This document shows, one piece after another, positions 46,026-57,059 of a stretch of 64,000 bases of DNA (the first letter of the stretch is position 1; each line of letters starts with the position of its first letter). This stretch comes from Ceratothoa steindachneri. Lineage: Eukaryota > Arthropoda > Malacostraca > Isopoda > Cymothoidae. The translations under genes and the position numbers were made by a program. Below the pieces are notes generated by a model. It searched no databases. It saw only the letters and a list, made by a program, of their open reading frames with translations, and had not been told where the DNA came from. The DNA lies in NCBI GenBank assembly GCA_963969495.1, contig OZ018317.1, positions 30,455,503 to 30,519,502 on the forward strand. The letters are read 5' to 3'.

Positions 46026-46100
46026 GGCGCAAATAAACTGAAAGTTTTATTCCTCTTTCTAAACTTTCAAACTCAAACTAGAGTCCTTCCTCAGAAGGAG
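46026..46100 (-). ncRNA. Hammerhead-like fold, possible Penelope/retrozyme end
   Basis: On the minus strand the order is CTGAGGA, then a hairpin-capable AGGACTC...GAGTT, then GAAAG, then GTTTAGAAAGAGGAATAAAA, whose ends pair (AAAGTTT with AAACTTT). Hammerhead ribozymes in Penelope-like elements have the order CUGAUGA, stem II, GAAA, stem III. One core base differs (CTGAGGA for CTGATGA) and stem I is not obvious, so this may be an inactive relative or chance. Confidence 0.3.
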
Positions 46101-46899
46101 TTAGTTCTCCATGTGGTCTTCACCAAAAATGATTGACATTTGAACAGCTTGACCTTAAATACATTGTTTGTGGTGAAAAAAGTAGTGCTCATCCTGTGCA
46201 AAGAGGAAAACAACCAGGAGCAAGAATGGGAAACTTATGGGAAATTGTCGCTAACACACTCACAGATACTCATGGGTAATTGTAATTATATATTGTACCA
46301 TGAGGAATTAGATATTAATAGAAAATAAAATGAATACAGCTAAATCCTATTTTAGACAATTGTCTACATTGTTTATAGCTACATGTCTGTTGATGCAGCC
46401 TTCATCCAATAGCCAGGCTTCAGGCTTCTAGGAATTCTCTGCTTTTCTTACGTAAATATCTCAGATCCTTGATTAGCACACACAAATCTAAACTAAAATT
46501 AAATTTTTTACAAAACTGCTTAGCAGAAAAAGTGACACACATACATTCACTCACATGAAGAAGATCAGTAGTCAAGAAACTCTGTTTTGCAAACTAGACG
46601 AATTAGCCTTGGTGGATAGCATTCAAGTCACCAAATGAGACTGCAATCTCCGGTTCAAGATTCAACATGAAACTTTCTGTGAACTCCAAGCAAATGTAAA
46701 TCCAACCCAACTTCCTTACACACTGAGACGATGCCAATTGACTTTTACCCGCATTGCTCTAAAGTGTCAACACCACTTTCATAACAAATTGGAGAGGGTT
46801 ATTCCAAAATAGCCTATGGAAGAAGGCTTCAAATCCTGCGAAGAATGTTTTCAATCTTTTTTCTTATGAGATCTCGCGTGATCAAGAAATTATCCTCAG

Positions 46900-48035
46900 C
46901 TAATGGCTATCTTTCGAATTCCAAAATAATGATTCATTTTCCTTTAATCATCTCCTTTCTATAAATAAATTTTGGGAAAGTGATCAGTTGAACATTAAGT
47001 TCTTAAGTGGTTTTGTAGCTGGTGCTTTATCCCATAGTGACAGTGTGAAATACTTAAGATTAAGAGACTTATATCCCCAAGAGCCTCATGACTGCCCTCA
47101 AATTACTTAATTCTAACAAAAATATCATCCTAACAAAATCGGAAAAAATAAAACAAATTGTGGTGTTAGACAAAAATTCTTATACTGAAATATTACAGGA
47201 TTTACTCAATGATATGAAGATTTACAAGAAAATATCTTGAAACCCATTGAAAAATAAAAATGAGATCTTCAACAAAACTCTCATAAAATTGCTCAAATGA
47301 TCTAATTCAGACATTCTTCATCGTTTTAAACTTACCAACCAATCACTTCCCCATATGTATGGTCTGCCAAAACCCCACAAAAGAGTTACGCCACTCTGAC
47401 TTATTATATCGTGTATTGATTCTCATGCATACAAACTCTTGAAGTGGTTAGCCTCCCTTCTTGTTGATGCTGTTGGATTGACCTCTCCTTTACACATAAT
47501 CCATTCCTCTGATTTCATTGAACAATTTAGAAAAATCAACATAAAAGGAAGCTGCTTAGTAAGCTTTGATGTAGACAGCCTGTTCACTAATGTCCCAGTC
47601 AACAAAGCTCTAAGGTATTAGATAATCAAAAATTAAACCTCCCTCTAGGCAAAAATAAAATTAGAAATCTTGTTAAACTTTGTGTTACTGACAATGTATT
47701 TATCAGCGATATGGATTTTTTCCGTCAAAAATATGGTCTTAGCATGGTGTAATCCTTTATCGCCCATATTATGTTACATCCCTTCTGTGATTCCCCATCA
47801 TAATTTTGTATGGTATAGGTATATAGATGATGTCATATCGATTTGGCCTATAAATAGTTTAAACTTATTTGACAATTTCCTTAAAAATCTTAATGACCTC
47901 CCTCCCACTATCAATTTTAAAGTAGAGTTGGAAAAAGATAATTGAATATCCTTTCTCGATGTAAAAATTGTTAAAATCATTGACAAAATTACCCATTTGA
48001 CCAATTTTTTCCTGTTTCTAAAATGCACTCAAATA
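46900..48035 (+). pseudogene. Penelope-like element reverse transcriptase, decayed
   Basis: Plus-strand pieces follow the Penelope RT order: LPHMYGLPKPHKRVTPL (about 47348), a segment with IKGSCLVSFDVDSLFTNVPV (47550-47605), a degenerate GLSMG-type block near 47735, the catalytic VWYRYIDDVISIWPIN (47810-47860) and FKVELEKDN-SFLDVKI (to 47975). Similarity to the copy at 58360-59086 is clear block by block, but frames are broken and no GIY-YIG domain remains. Start and end are approximate. Confidence 0.8.
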
Positions 48036-48625
48036 GAAAACAATCACGAGAGAAACTACCAAGTTAGATGCCTGAAAGATTTTAAATTGTTGTTTGATGG
48101 TTATTTTTTACCAATTGGTCATTGATATATGTGAAATTTAAGTGATAAAGAATATTTAGGGCTCTAGGAATTGGGATGATGCATAATTTTCACAAAGCTG
48201 CCCCAATTACACAAATCAAGACCCCATGCAGCCTAAGTAGGAAAGATAAGACATGCACATGGGAGGTATCCTCATTTTATGGTATACACAACAATATACA
48301 TGAGCTCTTTAGAAAAGAACAGAAAAACTATGAAAAAGATATACTATCATGCCTAAATGCTAAGATGGGTTACAGCCTAGCTGAGTGGAAGCTGCTTCTA
48401 AATTAGTGTAGTTAAAGGCCACAACAGGTATGGGTAGTTGCTGACAAGAGTCCTGATTCAGGCTGACTTCATGGCAGCTGCCATATACTGTAGACACCTG
48501 TGGCTTGGAGCCCACATTAAACTGTTGGTCCCCATTGAGAAATAAAAAGCGTCAAAATGATTAAGAAAAATTACACAGAAATAAAACATGATGACACTTT
48601 TAGATATAATTCCTATAACACTTAC
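48036..48625. other. SVOP intron 1 start, no gene recognised
   Basis: An open frame at 48176-48406 has unremarkable composition and no recognisable motif. It lies inside the intron just after the Penelope relic and may be a decayed part of it. Confidence 0.4.
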
Positions 48626-48752
48626 CATCAGGTACCACACCAGCCACAGAAGCAGACATCTCAATTTGTGCCCCCGGATCTAATGAATTGATGCTCCCAC
48701 CGTGATCTTCTCTCTGGTATCTTCTTTGTGAATTTCTGTTGTTTTCAGCCAT
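48626..48752 (-). CDS. SVOP: SVOP exon 1 (start codon, residues 1-42)
   Basis: ATG at 48752 opens a 42-codon hydrophilic N-terminus (MAENNRNSQRRYQRED at the start, ending SASVAGVVPD) and stops at a GTAAGT-type donor read from 48625 downwards. The exon ends after the first base of a Gly/Asp codon (phase 1). The start is chosen because an A/T-rich leader without another in-frame ATG precedes it, and because the frame continues exactly into exon 2. A short charged cytoplasmic N-terminus before the conserved helix block is normal for SVOP proteins. Any non-coding first exon or promoter upstream could not be recognised. Confidence 0.78.
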
Positions 48753-49010
48753 TGTTTAAATAAAGTTTTAATAATTTTTCAAAAATAAGTTCTTAGAATT
48801 ACACTGCTTCTGAGAATTCATTAGTTACTATGAAATAAAAAAAGTACCATCTAATAAAATAAAGATAAAATATAATGGAATTTTAAAAAAATCTGAAATG
48901 GAATGAACATGTACAGGATGTCCCTGAATTAACTATTTCAGTGAAATAGAATTTTTTTTTCTAATTTTATTTCCATTCCCTTTCAAAACCCTATTAATAA
49001 AGGGTACACA
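48753..49010 (-). promoter_or_regulatory. SVOP: SVOP 5' leader / possible promoter region
   Basis: AT-rich sequence directly upstream of the SVOP start codon, including a poly-A/T run near 48950. No convincing TATA box or initiator could be singled out. If a non-coding first exon exists, the promoter lies further upstream. Confidence 0.25.
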
Positions 49011-49105
49011 AGGCAGGGTTCAACGCATTCACCAGAAGGGTCCCATCTGAGAAACAAATTACCTTTGGTTCAGTTTCAATTACCCACCTAGAGCGACTCT
49101 ATGGT
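49010..49105 (-). mobile_element. Short LINE-I1 ORF1 fragment
   Basis: GCATTCACCAGAAGGGTCCC and the following bases match the ORF1 region of copy E near 31525-31570 (GCATTCGCAAGAAGGCTCCC). About 90 bp, without identifiable ends. Confidence 0.5.
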
Positions 49106-49139
49106 GGAACCACCTTAGGCCAATATAATGCCATCAGCA

Positions 49140-49230
49140 AGTCATGGATGCAAATATAGTAAATAGGTTCAAGTCCAGGCTAGACAAGTGCCCGAGAGAC
49201 ATTGGGATATACTATTAGGCCAGGCTTATT
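49140..49230 (+). mobile_element. CR1-like LINE 3' tail fragment
   Basis: The plus strand reads NIVNRFKSRLDKCPRD, the F-SRLD motif at the end of CR1-type ORF2. Only the last few dozen codons remain. Confidence 0.5.
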
Positions 49231-49689
49231 AATAAAACCCATAACCCTTAAGTAAGTAAGTGATAAGTCACTGTGTTTACATTTCCCGCATACTTCATTG
49301 TTTAAATTTGCACTGTGCAGTACCATATTCGACTTAGACTTATATCGGAATTAGGCAGACAACAAACAACACATAGGTTAATGTTCTTGGTAATTTGGTA
49401 GAGTGAGGGCCAGAGTGTGCCAAGGTAAGCACTATGGGCCCTGGAAATGGTCAATGCCTATTTAGTTTCTATGCCCTAGGGCATAGTTAGTATATAAGGG
49501 AGGAGACAGATTATATTCTGTGTAGCTGACCAATTTTGGTCAGAAAGGACTGGAGTCTGTGTGAAATTGCTTGGCAGATTGGGAAAGGGGAGCCAACTCC
49601 ATTTAGAATGACCAAGACTGTGAACTGTGAGACACCAATTTCTCTGAAGTTTTTGCGGAGTATTCAGGGAGAATAGTGGCGTGGACATT

Positions 49690-49992
49690 CTAGTATGAAG
49701 TGTGGTAGAGTTTCCAGTTGATTGGGGCACCAGGGGCAGTCAGGAAAAAAGAAAGACCAAAGTGGAATAGGTGGGCGGACAAACCACAGTGGCCAATTCT
49801 TAAAAGGACTAGGGCTGAGTCAAGGCAACGATTTGTGGATCTAGACCAGGGCATAGGAGCAGTATCCTCATATATAATGGATCTAGGTGATCCAAAGAGT
49901 TGCTGGCAGAGATCTTCCTTCCATGCAGCTCTGATATGCAACTTCCAATGATACCTGAGTGAGCTGGTATCCATTGTAGATGAGTCTCCCAT
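49690..49992 (-). pseudogene. LINE-I2 ORF2 C-terminal segment
   Basis: The 100-codon frame contains LVLLRIGHCGLSAHLFHFGL, the LRIGH--L--H block that precedes the Cys/His end in I-group ORF2 proteins; in the next frame the C-PWCPNQLETL-H-IL-CP block follows. The polypeptide is broken. Confidence 0.72.
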
Positions 49993-50112
49993 AGGGGGTA
50001 GTTAAGGAAGTCAAGGATGAAGGCCTGGATGTCATGGCAAAGTTGTGGGTGAGTGTGAGATGAAGAGATTGAGTCTATAAATTACCACTTTCCTGGGGAA
50101 CCAGTTTCTGGA

Positions 50113-50466
50113 TCATCTTATCATCTTAAGGGCTTTATACAAGGCATATAATTCTGCCACCACAATATTCTGGAGATGGTTAATATGCCATGTGAGTGCA
50201 GTAGAGAGGTCTGTGAAGATGACTGCAGCTGTAGTTGAGGGGGAACCAGTGTGGAGGAAGCCATCTGTGTATATTGCTAAGTAATCCTTGTAGGTAACAT
50301 TTTTGAGAATGTTAAAGATTGAGCTTAGATATCCAGGGGGGAATGGGAGGGATTGCTGGGAGTGGTGATTGCAGTGGGTAAGGGAAGGAGAAATGTGCAA
50401 AGGTCTGTGCTGCATGTAACAAGAATGGGCGATGGGAGGTGGTTGGCCATGGTTGGAATGATGCAT
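50113..50466 (-). pseudogene. LINE-I2 RNase H domain
   Basis: The frame holds YLAIYTDGFLHTGS (first acidic block), then AAVIFTDLSTALTWH and IVVAELYALYKALKMI (Glu block). The last Asp and His blocks are out of frame near 50000-50110. Presence of RNase H places this LINE in the I/R1 group. Confidence 0.8.
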
Positions 50467-51326
50467 TGGGGACTAGGATTGTGGCTAGAGAGTGGTCTTG
50501 TGGGAGGTGTATTAACCAATAGAGCCATTTTCCTAGTAAATATTTTCTCCTCTATTCTAGGGGCACGATGCCACTTTCTGCATAAAGGGCTGAAGTTGGG
50601 GAAGAGGTAAAAGCTCCTATGGCAATTCTGATTGTGCTATGATGGATTGGATTTAGTTTAGAAAATAGAAATTTGTTTGCAGCACCATATACTGTTGAGC
50701 CATAGTCTAGTTTGCTTTGTATATAGGATGTATAAAATTTGAGAAGTGTTTACCCGACATGCACCTCACTTCACTCCAGCAAAATGATGCATCAGGGCAA
50801 GACGATTGAAACAGTTTTCTCATAGATAGTTGATGTGGATGGTTCAACTTAGGGTTGGGGCATCCAGCCATAATCCAAGGAATCTGTGAGAGAGAACCTG
50901 CTCAATAGGTGTCCTTGAGATTCATAAGGAAGGAGGGAGTCCTACACATCAATGGAACAACATTGATTTGCATTTTGAAGTGTTCAAGTGTAGGTACCAG
51001 CTTTTAGCCCATGCAGTGAATTCATTGACTGCTTCTTGGAGTCTTTGGTGGACCAGCTGAGGCATTTGGGTGGTACTAGTAGTGTTGTGTGGGCACTCAC
51101 TCGCAAGTTTGATATATATATTGTGAAGTGGACAGCCTTGGGGAACTCTACAACTGACCTTTTGTGGGGAAGCTTGAGTTGACCCTATCAGCACTGTATA
51201 GGACAGTTTGAGAGGAAGTCATGAATCCAAGAGAGAGGGGCTCCACGAATTTCCAATGAGGAAAATTTATAGAGCAAAGCCTCATGATTCACTGTGTCAA
51301 ATGCATTTGACAGGTCAAAGAAAACA

Positions 51327-52340
51327 TTTTTTTTTTAAATATCTCATCTGGCAACCGCCTTTTAGGGCATAAGTCACCATCCTCAACTTAGCCTAAATCT
51401 AGGCTATATTAAAAGCCCCCCCCCCAAAAAAATACAAAAAAAATAAAACAAAAAAACAAACAAATTGAAAAAATATAGAGCGAGCTCCGTCGATGAGGGA
51501 AGGCCCACCCTTTCCCGGTGAAGAACACGATCCATAGGCAAATATTAAATAATGGGGAGAAGGCCGGCCTCCTCCAAAAAGTCTAAAAGTCCACAGGTCG
51601 GTGTGCACAAGCCTGTCCCGAGTACAAGAGACAGAGAGACAGGCAGTAGCGACCCCGCCCATCTCGCTACCGAGACAGGTAATGTGCGCGAAGATCACCC
51701 AGACTGGGACATTTAACAAGAATGTGATGAACAGTCTGGGGGGTGAGGTAGTCATCACAATAGGGCGCAGGCAAGCGCTCCATCAAATGGCGATGCATCA
51801 CACGAGTGTGTCCGATTAAGAGACGACAGAGAGCAACCCTCGACTTCGCAGCATTGGGGGGTAGGTCCATGGGAACAGTTGTGGTGCAATGACGCGCAAC
51901 TTTAAGTTCCCTTCGACCGCCTCCCATCTTCTTTGCCAAGCAACCTGAATAGCTGCCCGTATTCCTGCAATGTAGTCTGTGTGAGGAAGAGCGAAATGCT
52001 GGTCCAGTCGCAGAGTCCTCGCAGACTCTTTAGTGCCCTCATTCCCCACAATTCCTACATGTCCAGGAACTCAGCAGAAGATAATCTCAACATCCACCCA
52101 GCTTGCCAAAACTGTGGCATCACGGATATCGCGAACCAGGGGATGCGGAGATTCCAATGCCCTGAGAGCACTCCGGGCGCTTTGTGAGTCACTATAGATC
52201 ACAAGCTGGTCTCCAAACTTGGCAAGTCACGTAATCTCCCATACTGAGTGGTGTATTGCCACTAGCTCGGCTGTGAAGACAGATGCAGCACCTGGCAAAG
52301 CCCCCACTGACTTCAAACAGAGGGGATACGGCGTGGAAGA
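51327..52340 (-). mobile_element. LINE-I1 copy H: 5'-truncated, inserted into LINE-I2
   Basis: Poly-T at 51327, the terminal hairpin (51349-51378), the Cys/His end (RLLIGHTRVMHRHLMERLPA, CDDYLTPQTVHHILVKCPSL) and part of RNase H to 52340. It is flanked by identical 12-bp sequences TCAAAGAAAACA (51315-51326 and 52341-52352), so the insertion is well defined. The block around 51816-52049 still reads GNEGTKESARTLRLDQ in one frame, with several stops elsewhere. Confidence 0.93.
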
Positions 52341-52435
52341 TCAAAGAAAACAACCTCTGTCACTGCCCATTCCCTGAAGGTGGTTTGTACCAAGTGTTCA
52401 AGATGTATAAGTGCATCTATTGTGATGTGGCCTGA

Positions 52436-52822
52436 TCAGAAGCCATATTGGTTTAGATATAAACAGTGGTGGAATTCTAACCACCAAGATACGCACCTTT
52501 GGACCATTTTTTCTATTAGCTTGCTGGTAAATGAAAGGAGGCTAATTGGTCTGTAAGAGGATGGTTCATAGGGAGCTTTTCCTTTCTTAAGGATTGAAAG
52601 AATAAGTGTGAGTTTCCAAAGAGAGGGAAACTGGCCTAGTATCCAACTGTCATTCAAAAGTTCTAGTAAGAAGTTTAAATAGGATTCTGGCAGATCACTT
52701 AGGAAGTCAGGGGGGATCATGTCAAGGCCCAAGGCCTTACCTTTGGACATGGAGGAAAGTGTGTCGAGCAATTCTTTGGGTTGAAAGGGGGTTGGCAAAA
52801 GCTTCAGCCTTATCCAGTTCAT
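52436..52822 (-). pseudogene. LINE-I2 reverse transcriptase, N-terminal half
   Basis: 128 codons: KGKALGLDMIPPDFLSDLPE, then WKLTLILSILKKGKAPYEPS, SYRPISLLSFTSKLIEKMV and HCLYLNQYGF. These are RT blocks 0-2a. The reading continues into the F-S-AFDTV-H type block and is cut by LINE-I1 copy H. The following part (51295-51190: LSNAFDTVNHEALLYKF) lies on the other side of the insertion. Confidence 0.85.
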
Positions 52823-53182
52823 TCCTCTGTGGCAAGATGCCTATGAAGAGAGGATAAGAGTGGGGTAGGAGGGGGTGAAATCATGCACCTGAAGATGATC
52901 CAGGCTTTGGTGGAAGGTGTTGAAAAGGAAAGAGTTACAGAATTTATGCCAGGATTCTCTTTTGGAACAGTATATGATTCTTCAGCAGTTGCCTTCCTGT
53001 TTGCAAAATTCAATTTTATTTCTTTGAGAAGGCAAATGCCTCCATCTTGCAAAAGCCAGTCATCTGAGACGGATAGCTGATGCGCACTCTTCTGTCCACC
53101 ATGGACAATGGGGACAGCCATTAAAGTGGCTGGTAGTATGGAGGAATGCCTTTTTCCCAGATGAATGAAGGGATTCTGTGAG

Positions 53183-53955
53183 CTAGCTGGCTTTCTTTTG
53201 TGATGAGGCTAGATTTTTAGGGGGTTGCTGAAGTGTGGATTGGAATTTGATCCATCCATCTTTATTTAGCTTCCACCTAGGGTGGATTGATTGGGGAGGG
53301 GGATTTGTGAGGCCAGTATATGAAATGATTATTGGTAGATAGTCACTATCCATGTAATGGCCAGCAGAGACCACTGAGGATGTGAAGGATTCACTACCGA
53401 TACAAAAGTCCAGTGTAGCAGGTGAAGCCCTTCCAGGGTCCACTGTGGTGCAAAGGCCTAGGGGTGTGAGGAGGGAAAGATGAGTTGATGAGAGTAGGGC
53501 TTGAAAAAGGGCATGGCCTGGACAGCTTATGGTGGAAGCTGGGTCTCACTGAGGGTGGGAGGCATTGAAATCTCCAATGACAAGGCTCGAAGGGGAGAGT
53601 TGCGTGAAGTATTGGCTAAATTCTTGCTGCTGTTACTGGGAGATATGGGTTGTAGAAGATCATTCTATTGCACCAGGTTCCACCAATATCAACTAGACAG
53701 CTAATGGTTCCAGTATACCATGGGAAAATGGTGTAAGAGTGCGGGTGCAATAGATCAACCTGTCATATAAGCAGAAGAAGACCGCCACCTTCCCTGTTTA
53801 ACCTGTTTCTGCAGAGTATTGTGTAACCTTTGAACTGCAGGGAAAAATTAAGGGTGAGCCAAGTCTCACAGATCACAATTAAGGTGGAGGAAGAGAAGTA
53901 TGGAGAGGTCTTTAATTTTGTGACAGAGAAGGGGCTTTGTGATGTTGCCATTATG
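53183..53955 (-). pseudogene. LINE-I2 endonuclease remains
   Basis: The frame 53763-53951 ends with LIVICETWLTLNFSLQFKGY and NREGGGLLLLI, the first conserved blocks of APE-type LINE endonucleases (SETWL, GY----RDR---GGG). A further frame at 53183-53443 has ATLDFCIGSESF and YMDSDYLPIII, corresponding to the final S-SDH-P block with His changed to Tyr. Confidence 0.78.
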
Positions 53956-54475
53956 CGAAGAATGATGAGATTAGTTGGATGGCCTTTGTAAGGATAGTGA
54001 GGACCTGTTGAAGGGATGACTGGGGTTGTAATAAAGAAATAAATTCCTTTAGGAGATGCATGAGCTGGGTTATGAGTGGTTGTTTTATGGGAGCTTCTTT
54101 GAGGTGGTGCAGTGGCATATTCTGGATCACTGGGAGAGCAGATATGGTGGAGAGGTAGGGAATTGAAGTACTATTTTATGGATTTTTGCCTTGGGCATAC
54201 TATGGGCAGAAGCAGCAGCAGCCTCAGCATGAGTGGGTCTTAGATGATGCTTATTATTTGCTGTGGTTTTTGGAGAGGGTGGACATCCAACAAGGATGTT
54301 GCAGGTGGGTGGATTTGCATAGCAGAGGTTGTGCTGGCATTTCGGTAGTAGCGTATATGGAGTGAAGCTGTGTATGGATAGTATATGTAGGATTGCCATC
54401 ATTCAATGCTTTACAGTGGATCAGCCTTGCCTTCTTTGTGTAAGGAGAGCTAAGGAGGAAGGGCAGTGACCATCA

Positions 54476-55238
54476 TCACAAAAATAACAGAGGGATATTG
54501 GTGCAATTTTGACCTTCATGGAATCTGCTATATCTGTTGCAGCTCTGTGATGATTTGCACGTCAGTGTCCCATGGCTAAAATGCTGACATATGTAGCACC
54601 TTAGTGGATGAAGATAGTAAGGGATAACTTTATATGAGCTAAATCTTAGTACCATTCTTTCAAGGAGACCACCTGCAAATTTAAGACGCACCAAGTAGGT
54701 AGTGGCATCAGGGTGGGCTGACAATTGGGAGATTTAAAGCAGGCCGGCAGTGCTGTTGACATCAAGGATCCTGAGATTCTCTCAGATCTTCTTTTCTAAG
54801 GGAGACTGGGAGGCCAGAAATTCTTCCATATTTATGTCTACCTGGTGTAGCATCCACAGGATGACAGCACTTCACTGACCATTCACCAAGAGTGGACACG
54901 TCTTCTAACTCAACCTCAAGTTTCTTTATATCACTAAGTTCTATTCTCAGAGCAGAACCTTTGCTTAGGATTCGACATGAGCTCTCTTTGATGAGCTTGT
55001 AAAATGGTGAAGCATTGAGGGCGGATGTGACCTTAAGGGAATGGATGAAGACGGACTTACCCTTGGTGGATTTTATTAGGATGATGTTTTGCAAGTTGGA
55101 ATCATCCTGAGGGGCCAAGGCTGAGGTGATGGGTAAATGACATGATCTGGTTGTGTTTCCATTACTAATATTGAGGCCAAAACAACAGCGAGAACTTGGG
55201 CAAGGATACAGTGGGGAAGAGGATGGGCTAAGGGACAT
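54476..55238 (-). pseudogene. LINE-I2 ORF1 with zinc knuckle
   Basis: Two frames. 54762-55238 (158 codons) includes NIILIKSTKGKSVFIHSLKV and a KLIKESSCRILSKGSALRIE stretch of RNA-binding type. 54476-54724 continues with TTYLVRLKFAGGLLERMVLR and ends in the knuckle CYICQHFSHGTLTC (C-X2-C-X4-H-X4-C) and a second C-rich motif. The organisation mirrors ORF1 of I/Jockey-type LINEs. Confidence 0.78.
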
Positions 55239-55240
55239 TT

Positions 55241-56025
55241 AGCATTTGGAGTTTAGGAAATGTCCATTGGAATGCCCACGTGGTGACCAAGGCTGAAGGC
55301 ATAGGTCTCCTGGGTAAAGAGTGGTTTATACACTGCAGTAGGGGCAAATATTAGTATGTCTATGCAAGAAAGGTAGCGTATGAGAAAGATTGTGTAAGCA
55401 GGCAACTGTTTAATTACCAAAGAGATAGTGAATACCTTTGACCTTTGAAAGACTGTGACACATCCACACTGTTCAACAGCGAAAATCCAAATCTGCTCTT
55501 GCTAATGATATAGCTAAAAGAACTAAACCATTAAAAAAGGATATTGTAGATATTTTTTGTTAAGAACCTACAAACGACAGAAGTCAAAGGGGTTGCAAGA
55601 CATCGCTGACAAGGTCTCTTCCAGAAGTCTACTTAAAAAAAAGTGCCAAGAAACAAGTTTAGATACACATCCATCCTGTTTCTATCACTTTCAGATTCAT
55701 TTCACTTTATAATTCTCATAGACTGCGACTACGACTACGACTGTACACCGAGTTCCTTTTAAAGCAGGTGGGCAATTTTTCTTTTCTTTTCTGTTTCTCC
55801 TTTACTCTTCTTTTGTTTTTCCTTTTTTTTCTTCACTCTTTTCCTATTTCTTCTTCACTTCTCATTTGTTCTTTTCCTCTTTCTTTACTCTTCCACACTT
55901 ATTGATTCCTCAACTCCAATTTTGAGGATGGCAAACCCCAGCATGAGGCACAATCCCCACAACCCCAGGACCACAAGGACCACACCCACAACCAAGCACA
56001 GGCACCCAACCCCTTCACTCAGATG
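55241..56025. other. Unassigned DNA with a pyrimidine-rich tract
   Basis: Nothing coding recognised. A C/T-rich stretch (about 55770-55910) may be a degenerate repeat tail. A C/A-rich stretch (55935-56025) precedes the CR1 copy. Confidence 0.4.
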
Positions 56026-56029
56026 CAGA

Positions 56030-56835
56030 AAATGCTAACCTCTTCAACGACTACTTCTCTTCAGTGTTTACTGAAGAGTGTGGTCCCATCCCCCAGCCAA
56101 TGGATTCTTACTTGAGGGAAAAGCTGGAGGAAATGGACTTCACCCAAGGAGAAATAGAAAAGAAGATCACTGATCTAAAGATGAATAAGTCCCCTGGCCC
56201 AGACAGGTTTCTACCTAGTGTTGAAAGAAGTGTGCAATCAAGTGTCACGACATCTGAGCACAATCTTCAACATGTCAATCCAGACCAGATGCGTTCCTAG
56301 AGACTGGCGTGAAGCGGAGGTGACTCCTATCTTCAAGAAAGGAGACACTAGCCAACCGTCGAACTACCGACCTATTAGCTTAACTTCAATAGTTGGTAAA
56401 CTCATGGAAAGCATCATGGTTGACAAAATGACATCATATTTAGAGTCCAACTTGCGATTGAGGCGTTCCCAGCATGGGTTCCAAAGGCAACGGTCATGCC
56501 TAACAAATCTTGTGGAATTCTTCCACTTCATTTTCAGTGAGCATGACCAGGATAAAGCAGTGGATGTTATCTACTTAGACTTTCAAAAAGCCTTCAATAA
56601 GGTACTACACCGCCGCCGCCTCCTGAAAGTGCGTATGCTGGGCATAGATGGAAATGTAGCAAGTTGGACAGAGAACTGGCTAAGTGGCAGATGGCAACGG
56701 GTGGTGTTGAATGGACAGGCTTCTTAGTGGGTGCCTGTTACTAGCAGTGTTCCTCAAGGTTCTGTCCTGGGACCACTACTATTCATCATCTACGTCAATG
56801 ACATGGACGGTGACATGGTTGCGAAGATTTCAAAT
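56030..56835 (+). pseudogene. CR1-like LINE copy 2, RT fragment
   Basis: The same family as the copy at 19666-21726, on the other strand: NDYFSSVFTEECGPIPQPMD, then in the next frame PRDWREAEVTPIFKKGDTSQ, NYRPISLTSIVGKLMES, DVIYLDFQKAFNKVLH and PQGSVLGPLLFIIYVND. A one-base frameshift lies near 56215 and a TAG stop at 56726 replaces Glu. It stops abruptly near 56830, just before the catalytic ADD block. Confidence 0.88.
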
Positions 56836-57059
56836 TTGTTAAATTTCACATTGGTATTTTTTTTTTAGAGGGGGTGCAAGAATAAAATCCACTGTCAATT
56901 ATTTTCTTTCCTATTTTTTAGAAATTCTCTCATTGGTTTAGTTTGTTTTTTCCTCCATATTTCTAATGTAATCAATTAGTCTCAAATTTAATATTCATGT
57001 TTCACAATTTTATTGCATGTGTTAACTTTTTATATATACATTTAAGTTTGTATTTTGTA

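Larger units (their letters stand above)
997..48752 (-). other. SVOP: SVOP-like transporter gene, 9 coding exons, 3' part outside window
   Basis: Nine exons (listed separately) join in frame to 361 residues that align end to end with the N-terminal two thirds of synaptic vesicle 2-related protein, as I know that family; vertebrate SVOP is about 550 residues. SVOP is a twelve-helix MFS protein of synaptic vesicles with an unsettled substrate. Residues 1-60 are the hydrophilic N-terminus, and residues about 61-240 hold the first six helices, including MFS motif A ([10 protein letters not shown], residues 118-127). Residues about 240-285 form the central cytoplasmic linker, and residues 286-361 hold helix 7 and the Cys-containing luminal loop. 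Intron sizes are about 5.4, 8.4, 0.2, 0.54, 10.0, 10.7, 10.5 and 1.0 kb; the long ones are filled with transposons. No in-frame stop or frameshift was seen in any exon, so the gene looks functional. It could be an invertebrate paralogue (SVOP-like) rather than the strict orthologue. Confidence 0.88.
49430..55240 (-). mobile_element. LINE-I2: second I-like LINE, near full span, split by LINE-I1 copy H
   Basis: Down the minus strand: ORF1 pieces (54476-55238) with a zinc knuckle, endonuclease (about 53180-53950), RT (52436-52822, continued at 50950-51326 beyond the insertion), RNase H (50113-50466) and a C-terminal part (49690-49992). The order matches LINE-I1, but the sequences differ strongly. 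Removing copy H gives about 4.8 kb. Frames are broken throughout; 5' and 3' ends are not defined. Confidence 0.85.

Noticed and set aside
53501..53704. Plus-strand frame with a hydrophobic stretch as a small membrane protein
   Set aside because: Antisense to the LINE-I2 endonuclease.
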